Below, piece by piece: positions 36,094-47,569 of a DNA stretch of 64,000 nucleotides; positions within the stretch are counted from its first letter, which is position 1; each line of letters begins with the position of its first letter. Source of the DNA: Pezicula radicicola. Taxonomy: Eukaryota; Ascomycota; Leotiomycetes; Helotiales; Dermateaceae. Under the pieces are notes generated by a model. It was not told where the DNA came from, did no database searches, and was given only the letters and a program-made list of their open reading frames with translations. The stretch is from assembly GCA_003008705.1 (NCBI GenBank), contig PDUO01000004.1, forward strand, positions 1,550,001 to 1,614,000. Reading direction: 5' to 3'. Both the position numbers and the translations under genes were made by a program.

Positions 36094-37379
36094 ATGGCTG
36101 GCATCGTGAGACAACCTATCGACATCAGTTCACTAGAGAATTACATCTCCCAGAATGTGCCCGAGATCAAAACACCCATAGATCTCAAACAGGTCCTTTC
36201 CCCGCCCCCACCCCGTCGCTGTCTCCATCTCCTAAACCTGAATGCCATGCAAGTAGCATACTGATGGACAATACAGTTTGGATTTGGTCAGTCCAACCCA
36301 ACATACCAGATAACCGATAGCAATGGCCAGAAGTTTGTTATGCGCAAGAAGCCGCCGGGAAAGCTTGTGTCCAAGACCGCCCATCAAGTCGAGCGCGAAT
36401 ACCGCATCATACATGCTCTAGGTCCGACCGACGTTCCGGTGCCCAAGACATACTGCCTTTGTGAAGATGACAGTGTAATAGGGACTCCCTTCTATATCAT
36501 GGAGTTCTTAGACGGGAGAATCATCGAGGATCCTACCATGCCAGATGTTACACCGACAGAGAGAACTGAGATGTTAGTGCTTGCTACATAATAGTGTGGA
36601 TATTTACTTACTTATGAAAATAGGTGGCATGATGCGGTAAGGACACTAGCGAAACTTCATCGAATTGTTCCCAAAGACATCGGTCTCGAGGATTATGGAA
36701 GGCCGTCAAACTTCTACAATCGCCAGATCAAAACATTCACCACAATATCCCAGGCACAAGCGGCCGCTATTGATGTTGAAACGAAGGAACCAGTAGGACA
36801 AATACCTCATGTTGACGAGATACTTGGCTTCTTCAGCGATGCAAAGTACCAACCGAAAGACAGAGGAAATCCTATCCATGGGGACTATAAGATTGACAAC
36901 TTGGTTTTTCATAAGACTGAACCCAGAGTGATTGGCATATTAGAGTGAGTCTCAGTTTTGCTTGGATGGACAAAAACACTGATAATGAGAAAAGCTGGGA
37001 GATGTCCACTATTGGCCACCCGATATCTGATCTGATTAATCTCATCACCCCATACCTCCTAGTGGGCCAGTCACATGTACGAAACTTGCCAATGTTCCAA
37101 GAAGGTTATACACCTGGTTTACCAACAAAGGACCAACTTGTTAAATGGTATGGCAAAGTCGCTGGCTGGGACCCGTCCCCGGATCTGCCATGGGCTATTG
37201 CATTTGGATTTTTTAGGGCAGCTTGCATCTACCAAGGAATTGCCGCCCGGTATGCCGTCAGACAGGCAAGTAGTGCAAAGGCGAAGGATAATGCTGAGCA
37301 GAGGCATCCCATGTCGAAACTTGCCTGGGAGTTGGTGCAACAAGCGGAGCGGGAAACTAGGTCCAAGGCCAAACTGTAA
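36094..37379 (+). CDS. APH-fold phosphotransferase (ACAD10/11 N-domain type)
   Basis: Exons are 36094-36192, 36277-36572, 36624-36944 and 36995-37379: 366 aa, frame closed. The first donor is weak (GTCCTT), but its splice gives [11 protein letters not shown], the nucleotide-binding loop of the family. Further landmarks: [11 protein letters not shown] (ATP-binding Lys), [29 protein letters not shown], then [11 protein letters not shown] (catalytic loop) and [12 protein letters not shown] (metal-binding Asp), the last restored by intron 3. These identify an aminoglycoside-phosphotransferase/choline-kinase-fold enzyme like the N-terminal half of acyl-CoA dehydrogenase family member 10/11. In that family the substrate is thought to be 4-hydroxyacyl-CoA; that is inference here. 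No dehydrogenase domain follows. Confidence 0.88.
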
Positions 37380-38843
37380 ACCTAGGTATATAGACACAGA
37401 TAAATATGTTGTTCTTCTCCTGTTTGTCATGGACAAAGCTACCGTAGTCTATTGCCTTTGGGGCAAGATTTCATAATTTTAATGGATTGTCCAAATAGGT
37501 TGCAAGAGTGAAATTTGATATTATAACTTACTGGAACGCTCACAGCACTTGAAGTGGAAACATAGGTATCTTTTTTTTTAAAGATCCTTTCTTCAATGGT
37601 AAAATCTTTATGGGCACTTGAGTAAGATCTGCCACAAGTTCTTAGCAGACACAAAAGCAACCAGCAAGCACATAAATGACATCTCCTCTCTTGAGGTAAA
37701 GGAAATTGGACACTTGTGTTGACATTCTGCAGTCAAAAAGCTCTATCAACCATTTTTGAAACTAGCCATGTCGTCGCACTCTGTGCTTTAGTTACTCAGA
37801 TTGATGTATGGATCGAGGGGCTCTACATCTTGAGATATTACGCCTACTGTTGTTGCAACTGATGAACACAAAGAGGCAATCAGTTTCAGGCGCGAATGGG
37901 ACTTAGCAGGGAGTAGACACATAGCACCACAAGTTGGAGAATGGAAACAAGCTGTTGGGCTCGTAGGAGTGTATCGAAGTTACATTATAGTATAGATAGT
38001 AGAGTAGTCCTGTGAAAACTGTGTTGCTATGTTTCACTTCCGTACCACTTGGCGCCTTATCTCTGCTATAAACTTCAAACCCTTCTAGAGGAAACATGTA
38101 GTCATATTCGGCGAAACAAATAATCCTTTGCAAACTCTTAGCGTAAAACTTGAAGTAGGAACGTGTATTATTTACATCTCCTCTCCCATCTTCGTCTTTA
38201 TTGCCACAAGCATCAACGCGCCTACAAATACATGCAACATCCTCCGACAATGATTGTTTCCACGAAGCTATGAGCTTGGGCTGCAAGCACCTTGCTTACA
38301 GTATTTTGTCATCTGTTGAAGTCCTACATACTTTTGCCCCCCTTTTTTGTTTGAAGAACCTACCTGGATGAACTTTTTGTCCTACAATCAACACCGGTCT
38401 GTTCTTGTTCATCTTCGCGTTCTCTTGCTTTCATTGAGCTTGAGTTATGCTTGGAAAGAAACTTGTCATTCTCATCTACCCGTCTCGCTTTCAACACCGC
38501 ACGCAGTAAGTAAGACCTCCACCCCTGGCACCCTTGGCTGCTGCGCGAGAGGTAAAACAAACGCCAAAAGCAATTCATTTCAACAATCTGTTGCACTGTA
38601 TAGATAAATCTAACACTGTGTCACCTTAGTCGTGCTTTTTAGTACCTATCATAAATCGCCAACGTCACCTCTACGTCCTTACCTATACCCTCTTCTAGGA
38701 CGCTTGATTATCTATACGCCCGCTGTCAGCCTTTTCAAAGGCCGATCTGTTTCTAGGTGACAGATTTGGTGTCCAGCTGTAGATTTGACTCGGTTCTCAT
38801 CGGCGACTTACAAACTTCGAGGCTTTCACATCACGTCTTCAAT
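37380..38843. other. Intergenic, no convincing gene
   Basis: A 127-codon frame at 37903-38286 (-) starts MQPKLIASWKQSLSEDVAC and is Cys-containing, but it has no recognisable domain, no spliceable neighbours that I can see and no support beyond length. The last ~150 bp before 38844 are CT-rich, as in fungal 5' regions. Confidence 0.4.
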
Positions 38844-39269
38844 ATGCCACCTATATCTAGTCTTGGCTATCCCTCTGCTACCAATACCCCCGCACCTAAC
38901 AACCTCAACAATACCTCCTTTATTAGCACTCTCCGAGCAGTTGATCCAGTCTCGAAGATATCAATGCTCGTTCTCGGGGCCATAATTGCTGGGTTCTGCT
39001 TCTTAATCAGCTACCTCTGGTTTCGAGGTCTCTTATATCGCCTTCGAAGACACGCAAGCCCAATCTCTCCAAACCGTCAAGTCGCTAGCGAGCCAGGAGA
39101 CATCCCCCTTGTGAGTCTGGTCGATAACACAAACCAGAGTCTCGAAATTCGTCCAGACTTCCCCCGACAGGATAGCTTCGAGGAGATGGAAGGACGTGGT
39201 ATTATTGTACGGCGTCGAAGCTCAGTGTTACACCGAATAGAGAGGATGGAACGCGAAATAGGATACTAG
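38844..39269 (+). CDS. Small predicted single-pass membrane protein, 141 aa
   Basis: The first ATG in frame with the ORF is 38844 (MPPISSLGYPSATNTP); the open frame extends 5' only through a GTG. The Asn/Ser/Thr-rich N-terminus has NNT/NTS sequons. One strong hydrophobic segment, MLVLGAIIAGFCFLISYLWF (about residues 45-64), is followed by an Arg-rich stop-transfer (RLRRHA). The acidic/Arg-rich tail (ERMEREIGY) would be cytosolic. This architecture is common among uncharacterised fungal proteins, and I do not recognise the family. An upstream exon cannot be excluded. Confidence 0.55.
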   Translation: MPPISSLGYPSATNTPAPNNLNNTSFISTLRAVDPVSKISMLVLGAIIAGFCFLISYLWFRGLLYRLRRHASPISPNRQVASEPGDIPLVSLVDNTNQSLEIRPDFPRQDSFEEMEGRGIIVRRRSSVLHRIERMEREIGY

Positions 39270-40005
39270 AAACGGGTGGCCTATGAAGTCGCTTGCTTGG
39301 CCAATCTCTTGATTGGTGCAAAAGGAAGCATTCAGAAGTCTACATCAGGCGGCGGTTACATTTTATGGATGCAGGAAGATAGGCTTTCCATTTTCTGCCT
39401 TGTCTGTGTATACTGAATAGAAACAGAAAGACCTACATCTACCTGAAACACAGTCGAACACCGGTAGGTGATTTACAAAAGCAGCTTGCATAAATTCTAC
39501 TTTAGTCCGGACTACTGAGAATTAGTCTGTTAGCAGTGAGATTATCATGATGTCCTTTGCCTGCTGCTCGGTAATTTTCACACCTAAGTTAAGCGAGCAA
39601 AATCTCGCACTAATTTGGTACTTTACAGTAGGTGCCATAACATATGATTCGAAGTGGCAAATTACATTTTCATTGCAATTTTTATATATTTGAGGACTTG
39701 GTTTATTGCGATCAGTGACATTGTAATTTATTGCCGACTGTTATCTCCAGTCATTACTTGCGGTAGGAAATCCAGAGCCAAAACCAAATATGCATCCCGA
39801 ACTCATTCCGCATTGCCATTATACGCCGTCCTTGCAATATCATGCCCATGCTCACTGTGAAATATGACCAAACTCGGTGAACTCCTTGCACATTGATGCT
39901 CTGCAACTGTGCCAATTTAAGTCCCCACGTCAGTGATTTCTGCTGTGCTTGTGAATTGGGGCTGTTGACTACATGTTTCAATTTAGCTATTTCAGGTAGT
40001 TTCGT
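39270..40005. other. Intergenic between convergent genes
   Basis: 3' regions of the one-TM protein gene (+) and the RING gene (-). Nothing coding is supported. Confidence 0.5.
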
Positions 40006-42337
40006 TCAACTCGACCAGCGTGGGTACTGAGCTACTCTTGTGGATGATGGATGGATATCGACCCAGGGGTTGTATTGGTGTCGGCCAGCTGTGTTTATAT
40101 CGGTTACAGTAGGAAGGCTGCTTTCAGAAGCCGAATGCTGTGATAACGACGAAAGGTTAGGTCGTGTCTGTATTGAGACTGCAGGTGGTGAATTGCTTGC
40201 TTCTGGTCGAGCCACTCTGGTTGAGAGGCGCGATGAATCAAACGCTGTCCATGAGTTCTCGCTTTCATGCTCGCTGGATATTCTACCGTTTTGTTCCCTC
40301 ATATCGGAAGACCCAACGACAATGGGTGGCGAAGCTTCCTCCTGTGAACCCGAGGTGGCATTTCGTGGGGGAACATGTCCGTTTCGTTGAGGAACGTAAC
40401 TGGTTCTATTCGAGTTTGCTGTGTTGGCAAAAGATGCCGAAGTGCGGTAGACAGTCTGTTGGTTGAACGGACGGGGAGGTGGAAGGGCTCTGTGAACCCC
40501 CATCCTACCTCGACGCCGTCTGCTGTTTTCTGGCGAATCTGTAGGGGAAAATCTGCTTGGTGGAGAGTTTTGAGTCATTCTCCGTTCTGGGTGAAGTTGG
40601 TTCGGAAGGTGGTTATGTTCATCCTGATTTCGTCCAGCTGCCTCGGTGTTTCTACCAGGAAATTTCAGTAGGGATTTTCTCTGTCAATAAAATGGTAGAA
40701 CACGCACCTCGATCCACTGGGAACGTCTTCAGCAGCAGCGGAATTTCGCGCTGTGCTCGACCGAAGGAGTTGCTGAGCTTCTCGGGACTCCCGGGCAAGG
40801 CGCTCGATAATTTCTCTGTGCCGGACGTAAAGGGGTTCTGAAGGGAGCTTGTCTCTGCAGTAAGGACAGCTATCGGAATCCTCGAACCATTTTTTGATGC
40901 AAGCATTGCCAAAAACGTGCTTGCATTTCGGTAGACGAATCGGGTTTTCGATAACTCCCTCTGGGTTCTTTACGCCAAACTCATTGTAGCATATTATGCA
41001 GGCTAATTGGACAGAAGTATTAATTGCCAATACCAAAAGTAGGAATTGATCAATAGGAAAAACTGCGGGCTTGATAAGTAGTTGGGGGCATGGGGAGTTG
41101 TACTTACTTCGATCAGCCTCTTTCAGCTCTTGAAGATCTACTTGCTCAAGCGAGGCCATGGCACTCTTGGATGTAACCCTTTTACTTGCTGCCATCCCGC
41201 GTAGAGCTGCTAGAGAATTCTCATCGCGTGGGAAAAAGTGGTGGTAGTGTTCGAGAAGATCGTCCGAGTCATCGTCAGCGTCGTCGCTTGAACCAAAGCT
41301 CGGTCTATGTCTTCGAGACTGCCAGTGAGCTGTTTCTTGGGTAGTGTATGTACGTGCATATATTCGAGCTGCACGAGTGTAGGCTAGTGTATGTTAGCAG
41401 GTCTGCTAATTTAGAAGTATTATTGAATATGCTTTGCCCGCGTCGGGGCTCGCAACAATTTTAACAACCAATGGGGGTAACTAACTCAGCCAATAGTCCA
41501 CCCGTGAGCACAGAGGACTACCCCGTTGAAGCGATACTTCGTTACTCCCGTACTTCCTTGAACAATCTCAAGATAGTAGGGAACTTCATGGATGATTTTC
41601 GTCTAACGGAGAGTTTCCAGCAACAAGAACATTTTGTGAATTGTACACTCACATGCTCTCTGTTCTTCCATGGGATGCCGGTAAGAGTCTCTAATTGCTC
41701 GGTCTCCGTGAGCGGCACGACCGACTGTGACTTCGTCTAATCGCTGCCGGATAGCCAAAGCTTCTGCAGAATCATAGGACGGCATGGAGGGTTCGCTGGA
41801 GGGTTCAGTCTGCAGCATCGAGCTCTGGGCAGATGTTGGGATATTGACAGGAACTACCGCAGCTGAAGGTATAGGTGCAGATGTCCTTGGATTGCTCGTC
41901 TCCGCTAAACCACGGCTTCCATTCCCGCTGGAAGGGGGCGAATAACTACCGCCATATCCATACCCAAAGGGTAGAGGAAAGCCATGCGGGTGTAGCCAGT
42001 CTGGTCCTGGCATATGAAAGGGAATCTGCGAGTTGTAAGGTGCCCGCTCTCCTCCTACGGCGTGCCAAGTATTCCCATAGTACCTATTGTTGGCCCAATG
42101 CGATGGCTGCGGTGCGTATGATGGTTGGCTTGAGGGATTTGTACTGGCACCTGGTTGATACCAAGAATCGGTGTTGTGTACTGGATCGTAATGATGAGTA
42201 TCTCGCGGAGGCATGTATGTGTTATACGGATTTGACTGGTAAGCATATGGGCATCGGCCCACGTTCTGCTGCTGCTGATGGTGCTGCTGCTGATGTAGCA
42301 GATGGTCAGAGTCCATGGTGTAGTCCATGGGCTCCAT
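40006..42337 (-). CDS. RING finger protein with Pro/Gln-rich N-terminus
   Basis: Minus-strand exons are 42337-41653, 41383-41108, 41002-40708 and 40651-40006: 633 aa, all phases agree. Intron 1 is long (269 bp; GTGAGT, GCTAAC branch, ACTAG). The start MEPMDYTMDSDHL is preferred; the frame stays open to 42553, but that part contains a (GTC)n poly-Val run that looks like leader. Residues 1-200 are Gln/Pro/Tyr-rich and probably disordered. Exon 2 has an acidic stretch (SSDDADDDSDD) and PRDENSLAALRG. The RING spans CIICYNEFG ... LPKCKHVFGNACIKKWF ... CPYCRDKLPSE; the usual fifth zinc ligand (His in CxHxxH) is Gly. The tail is Ser/Arg-rich. Probably a ubiquitin ligase; target unknown. Confidence 0.8.
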
Positions 42338-42944
42338 CGTCACAATTGGGATTCTGGATGACTCGAGTTGCTCGTAAGAACTCCGAAGGAGAACTCCAGC
42401 ACGTTTCGTAAGTGACTGCTGCTTTAAATCGGGGTGAAGATATGAGGCTATGTGGATGTTTCGAAGGAGTGGTCGTGCCAAGTCATCGAGGGTGGGAGTG
42501 GGAGTCGGAGACGGTGAGGCAGAGACGACGACGACGACGACGAAGTCACACAACAGGACACGGGATTATTGAGTCCAAGGACCAGGGACCAGCGTGACGG
42601 TGAATGGGAGTTGGGCCGAGGAGGAAGAGTTGGAGGTAGATGAAAGCGGTGGTTGATGCAGCACAGTTGGCAGCACGACAAGAAGAAAGGAAGAGGGGGG
42701 AGGTCTCACCGGGTCATTGTAGCGAGTGAGCGTTAATGGAGGGAGGGGTTAATGATCTGTCTACCTAGTATTACGGTCGCTACGAAAGGACCTTACCTAG
42801 TCCGCTTTCTCTATTGGGGGCAGTTCTGATGCGAGGGTAAAGAAAGCAGAGCGTCTATTCTCTTTACTCTAGATCATCTCGGGGGTTGGAGGGCATTTAG
42901 TTTTCAATATAACACATATCTTCATTCCGTCTTCCATAAGTAGG

Positions 42945-42974
42945 TACAGTGCAGTACAGTACAGTACAGTACAG
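42945..42974. repeat. (CAGTA)n microsatellite
   Basis: Tandem ACAGT/CAGTA units, interrupted once (CAGTGCAGTA). Confidence 0.7.
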
Positions 42975-43298
42975 GAACGTATCTATGGTGTCGTATAGGT
43001 AGGTAGGTACCTATCTCGCTGTCGTAACCCTTAATCGCCCTTATCGATAGGCCTGGATCCGAGGCCGAGCCTAAGAAGGATGGACACTGGAAGTATTGAG
43101 CCGTGTGATTGGTAGGCTGAAGCCAGGGTGTTTGTCCCACCTGACTACTGTACTGACATCTTTCTGACTTTTCTTGCTCTTCCTTCTCTATTCATCCTGG
43201 CAATTAATTATTTCATTATTCAATTATTTAATTATGGTCGTTTCAATGGTGCTGGTGCTGGTGCTGGTTGCGCGCACGGAGTACGGGTGATGATCCCA

Positions 43299-43320
43299 TA
43301 CCTACCTACCTACCTACCTA
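43299..43320. repeat. (CTAC)n microsatellite
   Basis: About five perfect CTAC/CCTA units. Similar tetranucleotide runs occur at 61600-61621 and in the LTR-like repeat. Confidence 0.7.
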
Positions 43321-44224
43321 TGAAGTACTGTACTGTCCATACTTTCGTACCGACGGAGTATGATACTGGACGCCTTTTTCGTACGGCAGGTAGGCCGTCC
43401 AAGAGCTCCGGCTTGGATCAAGCCTGATTCAGATGCAAGGACACGAGACAGGCACAGGCGGAGTATCGAAGCGCAGTCAGTTGCCGAACTCTCAACCGCT
43501 TGCAGCTCGTAGGGTCTACTAGTCGTACTGTACGGTACTGGTGCAAAATATTACTTTGTCCAAGATAGAATTTGGGAGATAATCTCACCCATCCTTATTA
43601 ACCCCTCCGGTCTGTCTCTCTCTGTATCCACATTCTTTGTTCACATTTCCTAGACCGGAGAGCCGAGCGTTCAGCGGTGAAATCCTCCCACTTCCCACTC
43701 ACTGTCTTCGCAACCATTCTCCAACGCCATCTACCACACCATTTCTAGCCTCCGTGCCAGCCGACTAGAAATGCTGCAGCCGGCCTTTTCAATCTCATCC
43801 GCATCCAGCTACGGTCCGTATTTGAGGTGCCTATTGCCACCACTGCTAGTTGCAAACGAAGTCCAATAGACCTCTCAGACTACTATCTATTAATTCGTAC
43901 TGTGTTTCGAGCACCGTCCACTATCATTCATGTCTCCCTTGTTGTGAAACTCAAACCCCTTCACGCATTGTTACTTGCAAGGACCGAGAGATCTATTAAT
44001 TTTTCTATTGTTACAAAGTACCTACCCTACTTCCCGTCATCGAGACCCATTTTCCTCGAATGATCGCATTACTCCTGCATGGGTCGTTTGTCTAGAGCTC
44101 TGTCGCCTGTTCTTTTGAGGCCAGAAAAAACATGCTCTAAGCTTAGCAAATGCCTACCATGTAGACATCATTGTACTGCCTCAACCCGCCTTCATATTGC
44201 AAGCACCCAATTATCGTTGCCCGC

Positions 44225-46991
44225 TTATTTGACTAATTTGTATTTTCCTTTTACCAGCGCCAACTCCCCACTCGCCACCTTTTGTCCCAAAAACTCCTGT
44301 AGTTCCTCATTGCTGTAGGGAAATCCATCTGTAATCAACATCTTCAACATCATTGCGATTTGTTGCAACGGCATTTGCGACGACGAGTTCTTCAACATTC
44401 CCTGGATGAATTTCCAATACATCTGCATCTTCTCCGTCGTGATGCCATCACTGGCCAACATTGCTGCATCCTCGGCAATTTCGTCAGTCACGGCGGCGGC
44501 GGCAGCAGCAGCAGCCTGTGCATTTGAACGAGCGCGATCTTCTTGATTGAGAGTCTCAAGGACAGCAAAGACGTCCCTCTCCACTTCTTGCAAGACGAGC
44601 TTGCTTACCCAGAAATTGAGTCCGCTACGCACAAGTGCTTCTTCCATCTCAAGGTGCTGTACAAGCTCGTTAACGGTCCGCTTCAATGCTGTATCTCCGG
44701 CACCATCGCTCTGAAAGGCCCAAATTAGGCTTGCCTGCCATGTATGTACTTCTTCCTTGACCTTGCGATCCATTAATTCGAGTTCCACCGTGGCTTGACC
44801 AAGTGCATGGAGCCACGTAAGCTTACGAGAAGCCTTGAGTGACTCAAAGCCGCTTTCATAGCGTTTCTGGAGAGCGACAACTTCATCAGGTATTTTGTAA
44901 TTCTCGTCCTGTAGCTGCGGCCAGAATAGCCGGGAAAGGATCTTGGCATGCAAGGACGGCTTCAGCAAACCTTCAGCAGTCACATTCTCATCCTCTGTAG
45001 AAAGGCTGGCTTTTGCTCCAAGGATTTCTTCCGCGCTAGGGTCAAGCTTCTGCTGGCGCCTGATTGAGTTATCCACCCTGCCCGAGTCCTGAATGTCTTT
45101 GAGCATGACTTCACAACTCTGCAGGGGAGCGTCTCCAAAGCGAGTCTTCAGGAGTTCAAGGACTTTGATCTGCGTTGCTTTCTTTAGTAAAGTAAGAAAC
45201 CATCTACGCTGACAAGATACACACCTCTTTCTCAAAACCTCCTTCATATTTCAATAAGTTTTCACCGACGATATTTTGGAATTCTTTGATGAAGACTTCT
45301 TGTGAGCCAAGAACCCCTATCAATGTTCCAATAATGTCTGCGTTTTTGGATCTTTTGTATCCTGGGCCGGCATCTACAGGGTCAGGAACCCATTCCATAT
45401 CGTTCCAGTCCAGCTCATCGTCTTTTGTTCCTTGGCTTATCTGGTCCGTCCCTTGCTTCAGCAAAAGTGCTAGCTCTACAAGTTTATCACCACCAGGGCC
45501 TATTGTGACGCCTTGGCTGTCTTCTGTGTCTGAAAGGAGACCAGTAATGATGATCCGAACGGTATCTTCACGTGAACATAAGTACAACTGTAAAGGAAAA
45601 GCAACTCGGTCCAGCAAGACTTTGGAATTATCGAGAGCATGGAAAGAACATATCATGGAGATGTACGTTTGCAATATTTGTAGTGTTGATGCTCCCGGGT
45701 GAAGAAGTCTTTTGTTTAATGCCTTGGAAAATTCATCCGTAAGATGCAGTCGTCTCTGTGGTGTTGTGATAGCTGTTCGAAGGTCATCCAATGCACCGTT
45801 GCTATGCGGCCAATTGACAACGATATCAAAGAGCTCTGAGGTTCGGAGGCTTGCGAGACGTCCAATACTCATCTCTTTCCACTTTTCCACATTTGCCCAA
45901 GATACATTGACCTTGTCCAGTCTGCTAAAAACTTCTACCGCAAGCCTAGAGTACCTATTTTCAATCCACTCACAAAGATCCGAAACACATCGAGATGGCG
46001 TAGTTTGATGGACCATCCGTGGCACTATTGAGGCTCCGGATCCATCTATAGCTCTGGTGGCAATATCGGTGCTCCCATTTCCTGCCGGCTCGCCGGCTGA
46101 CCAAACTCCTTTGAATTTATGGTCCACATACTCGGTCGTCGCATCATTCATGATATCGGCAAAGATGACCTGAAACTTCTCTCCTGCCAGCCCGACATTG
46201 TGCAATGACGAGACAAGGTCAAGCACAGATCTTCGATTAGTATTTGATTCAGGACCATCTGGGGAGATGTCCCACATGCCTAACCTTTTCTTGGAAGGGA
46301 TCCCAAGAATATTGAAGATATACCGCATCAACACAGCCTTTAATGCCACTGCCAGTCGTTCTGTGGCCGAGTTACCAACTATAGCGTGTAGATCTCTATG
46401 AAACTTGCTGACAATCTGTTGTGAAGTCTCCGGTGAGGAATGGCTGCTTTGTTTGAGAATGATAGAGAGTCCATGAAGGTATAGGCGATGTGCGGCCTCG
46501 AGAATTTTGACGCTCCCAGATACTAAGGCCTTAGGGTTGGGCTGGTCGCTAAAGCGTAGCAGTAGTGGGAGTACTTGATGCAGGAAGTGATGCCTGACAT
46601 ACTGTGTGTACCAGACTTGAAGGTCTTCTGTGTGAGTGGCCAATGGAAGATGCGATCGAGGGTCCAATATATGTTTCATGGCGTCTTCAAACTCGGCATC
46701 AGGTGACTTTAAGTTAAAATCGAGGGCTGTCAGGGGATCTGTGCCTGCTGGCACTGTTGGAAGAGAAAGCAGATGTGTAACAGTATGCCATGACCGATCC
46801 CATCTCATCTGGTCTTCTACGTGTCCTGTCCCCGGCCCTCCTAGTGCTTGCTGAGTTCCTCGAACAGGTCCCCCAAATGCTTGCCCACGTGGTACCGGCG
46901 TAATGATAGGAGTGGGTTCTGATACTTCGCTGGTTGAAAAAACAGTATCAAAGACGCGTCTCTTCGACGCTGTTCGTGTTGTACCTGCCAT
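44225..46991 (-). CDS. APC2: Anaphase-promoting complex subunit 2 (cullin-like)
   Basis: Exons 46991-45225 and 45169-44225 on the minus strand flank a 55-bp intron (GTGTGT...TTTACTAA...CGCAG): 903 aa, a usual size for fungal Apc2. The join gives GGFEKEIKVLELLKTRFG, a cullin-homology signature with the LLK-RFG motif. Further family features are LHAKILSRLFWPQL, ASRKLTWLHALG and TVELELMDR, and a C-terminal winged helix (MYWKFIQGMLKNSSSQMPLQ; GFPYSNEELQEFL; KGKYKLVK at the very end). The N-terminal ~450 residues are helical cullin-repeat-like. Apc2 binds the RING subunit Apc11 and forms the catalytic core of the APC/C ubiquitin ligase that drives anaphase onset and mitotic exit. An Ala run (A9, near 44505) is encoded by a GCx repeat. 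Confidence 0.93.
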
Positions 46992-47569
46992 TGTTCTTCT
47001 TCATATGTGACCTTGACTGGATAGAAGAGAAGCCATTGCCAGTCATTTACTCTGTCTCTGTCCCTGTCTCCACGTGTTGTTGTGTTTATGTGTTTATATT
47101 TATGTACCTAGTCTCATCGAGGCTTGGTGCATCATTAGACAGCTGGCACGCCTGATCATGTGACTACCAGATAAGTGTTAAATTTTACCTTGTGGATAAT
47201 CTATATTTATTAGGTACCTTTCATACACACAAAGGAGGCTGAAGAACGTCTGTGAATCATACCAGCAACCACAGCCTTCGCTCTAGGTGCAAGTATCATC
47301 AAATATAATTGTATACGTCATGTTGAGCTACGCTCACTCAATAGCTTGATATGGCAGCGAATTCGTAAATTTTAGGTAAACTTCATACATTATTTCGTTA
47401 AATTATTATTAAAGGCCTGGTCTCTCGGGTCTCTCGTAGTAAATCCTGTGCAGATCCAAGCAGATAATGGAGATGGCTGTTATAAGGGCCTTGTCTGCTA
47501 CTGACTATGCCGGTCTGACCACGTCAATACTAATTCCAATAGCCAGAAAAGAGATCATTATGCGTATCA
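46992..47569. other. Intergenic; APC2 promoter side
   Basis: Upstream of APC2 and downstream of the vezatin-domain gene. No gene or clear element is seen. Confidence 0.5.

Larger units (their letters stand above)
42338..44224. other. Large intergenic interval with microsatellites and a promoter-like stretch
   Basis: 1.9 kb upstream of the RING gene and downstream of APC2. Microsatellites are (CAGTA)n 42945-42974, TAGG/CCTA repeats near 43001 and 43299-43320, and GGTGCT repeats near 43247. 43560-43770 is CT- and CAAC-rich, like a fungal promoter and 5' UTR, leading to an ATG at 43771 with only about 30 open codons. No complete gene can be built. Confidence 0.5.

Noticed and set aside
37903..38286. 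127-aa minus-strand frame
   Set aside because: No recognisable domain or gene structure around it; kept only as a note in the intergenic entry.
41471..41740. 89-aa plus-strand frame opposite the RING gene
   Set aside because: It overlaps intron 1 and the end of exon 1 of the RING gene and shows no family motif.
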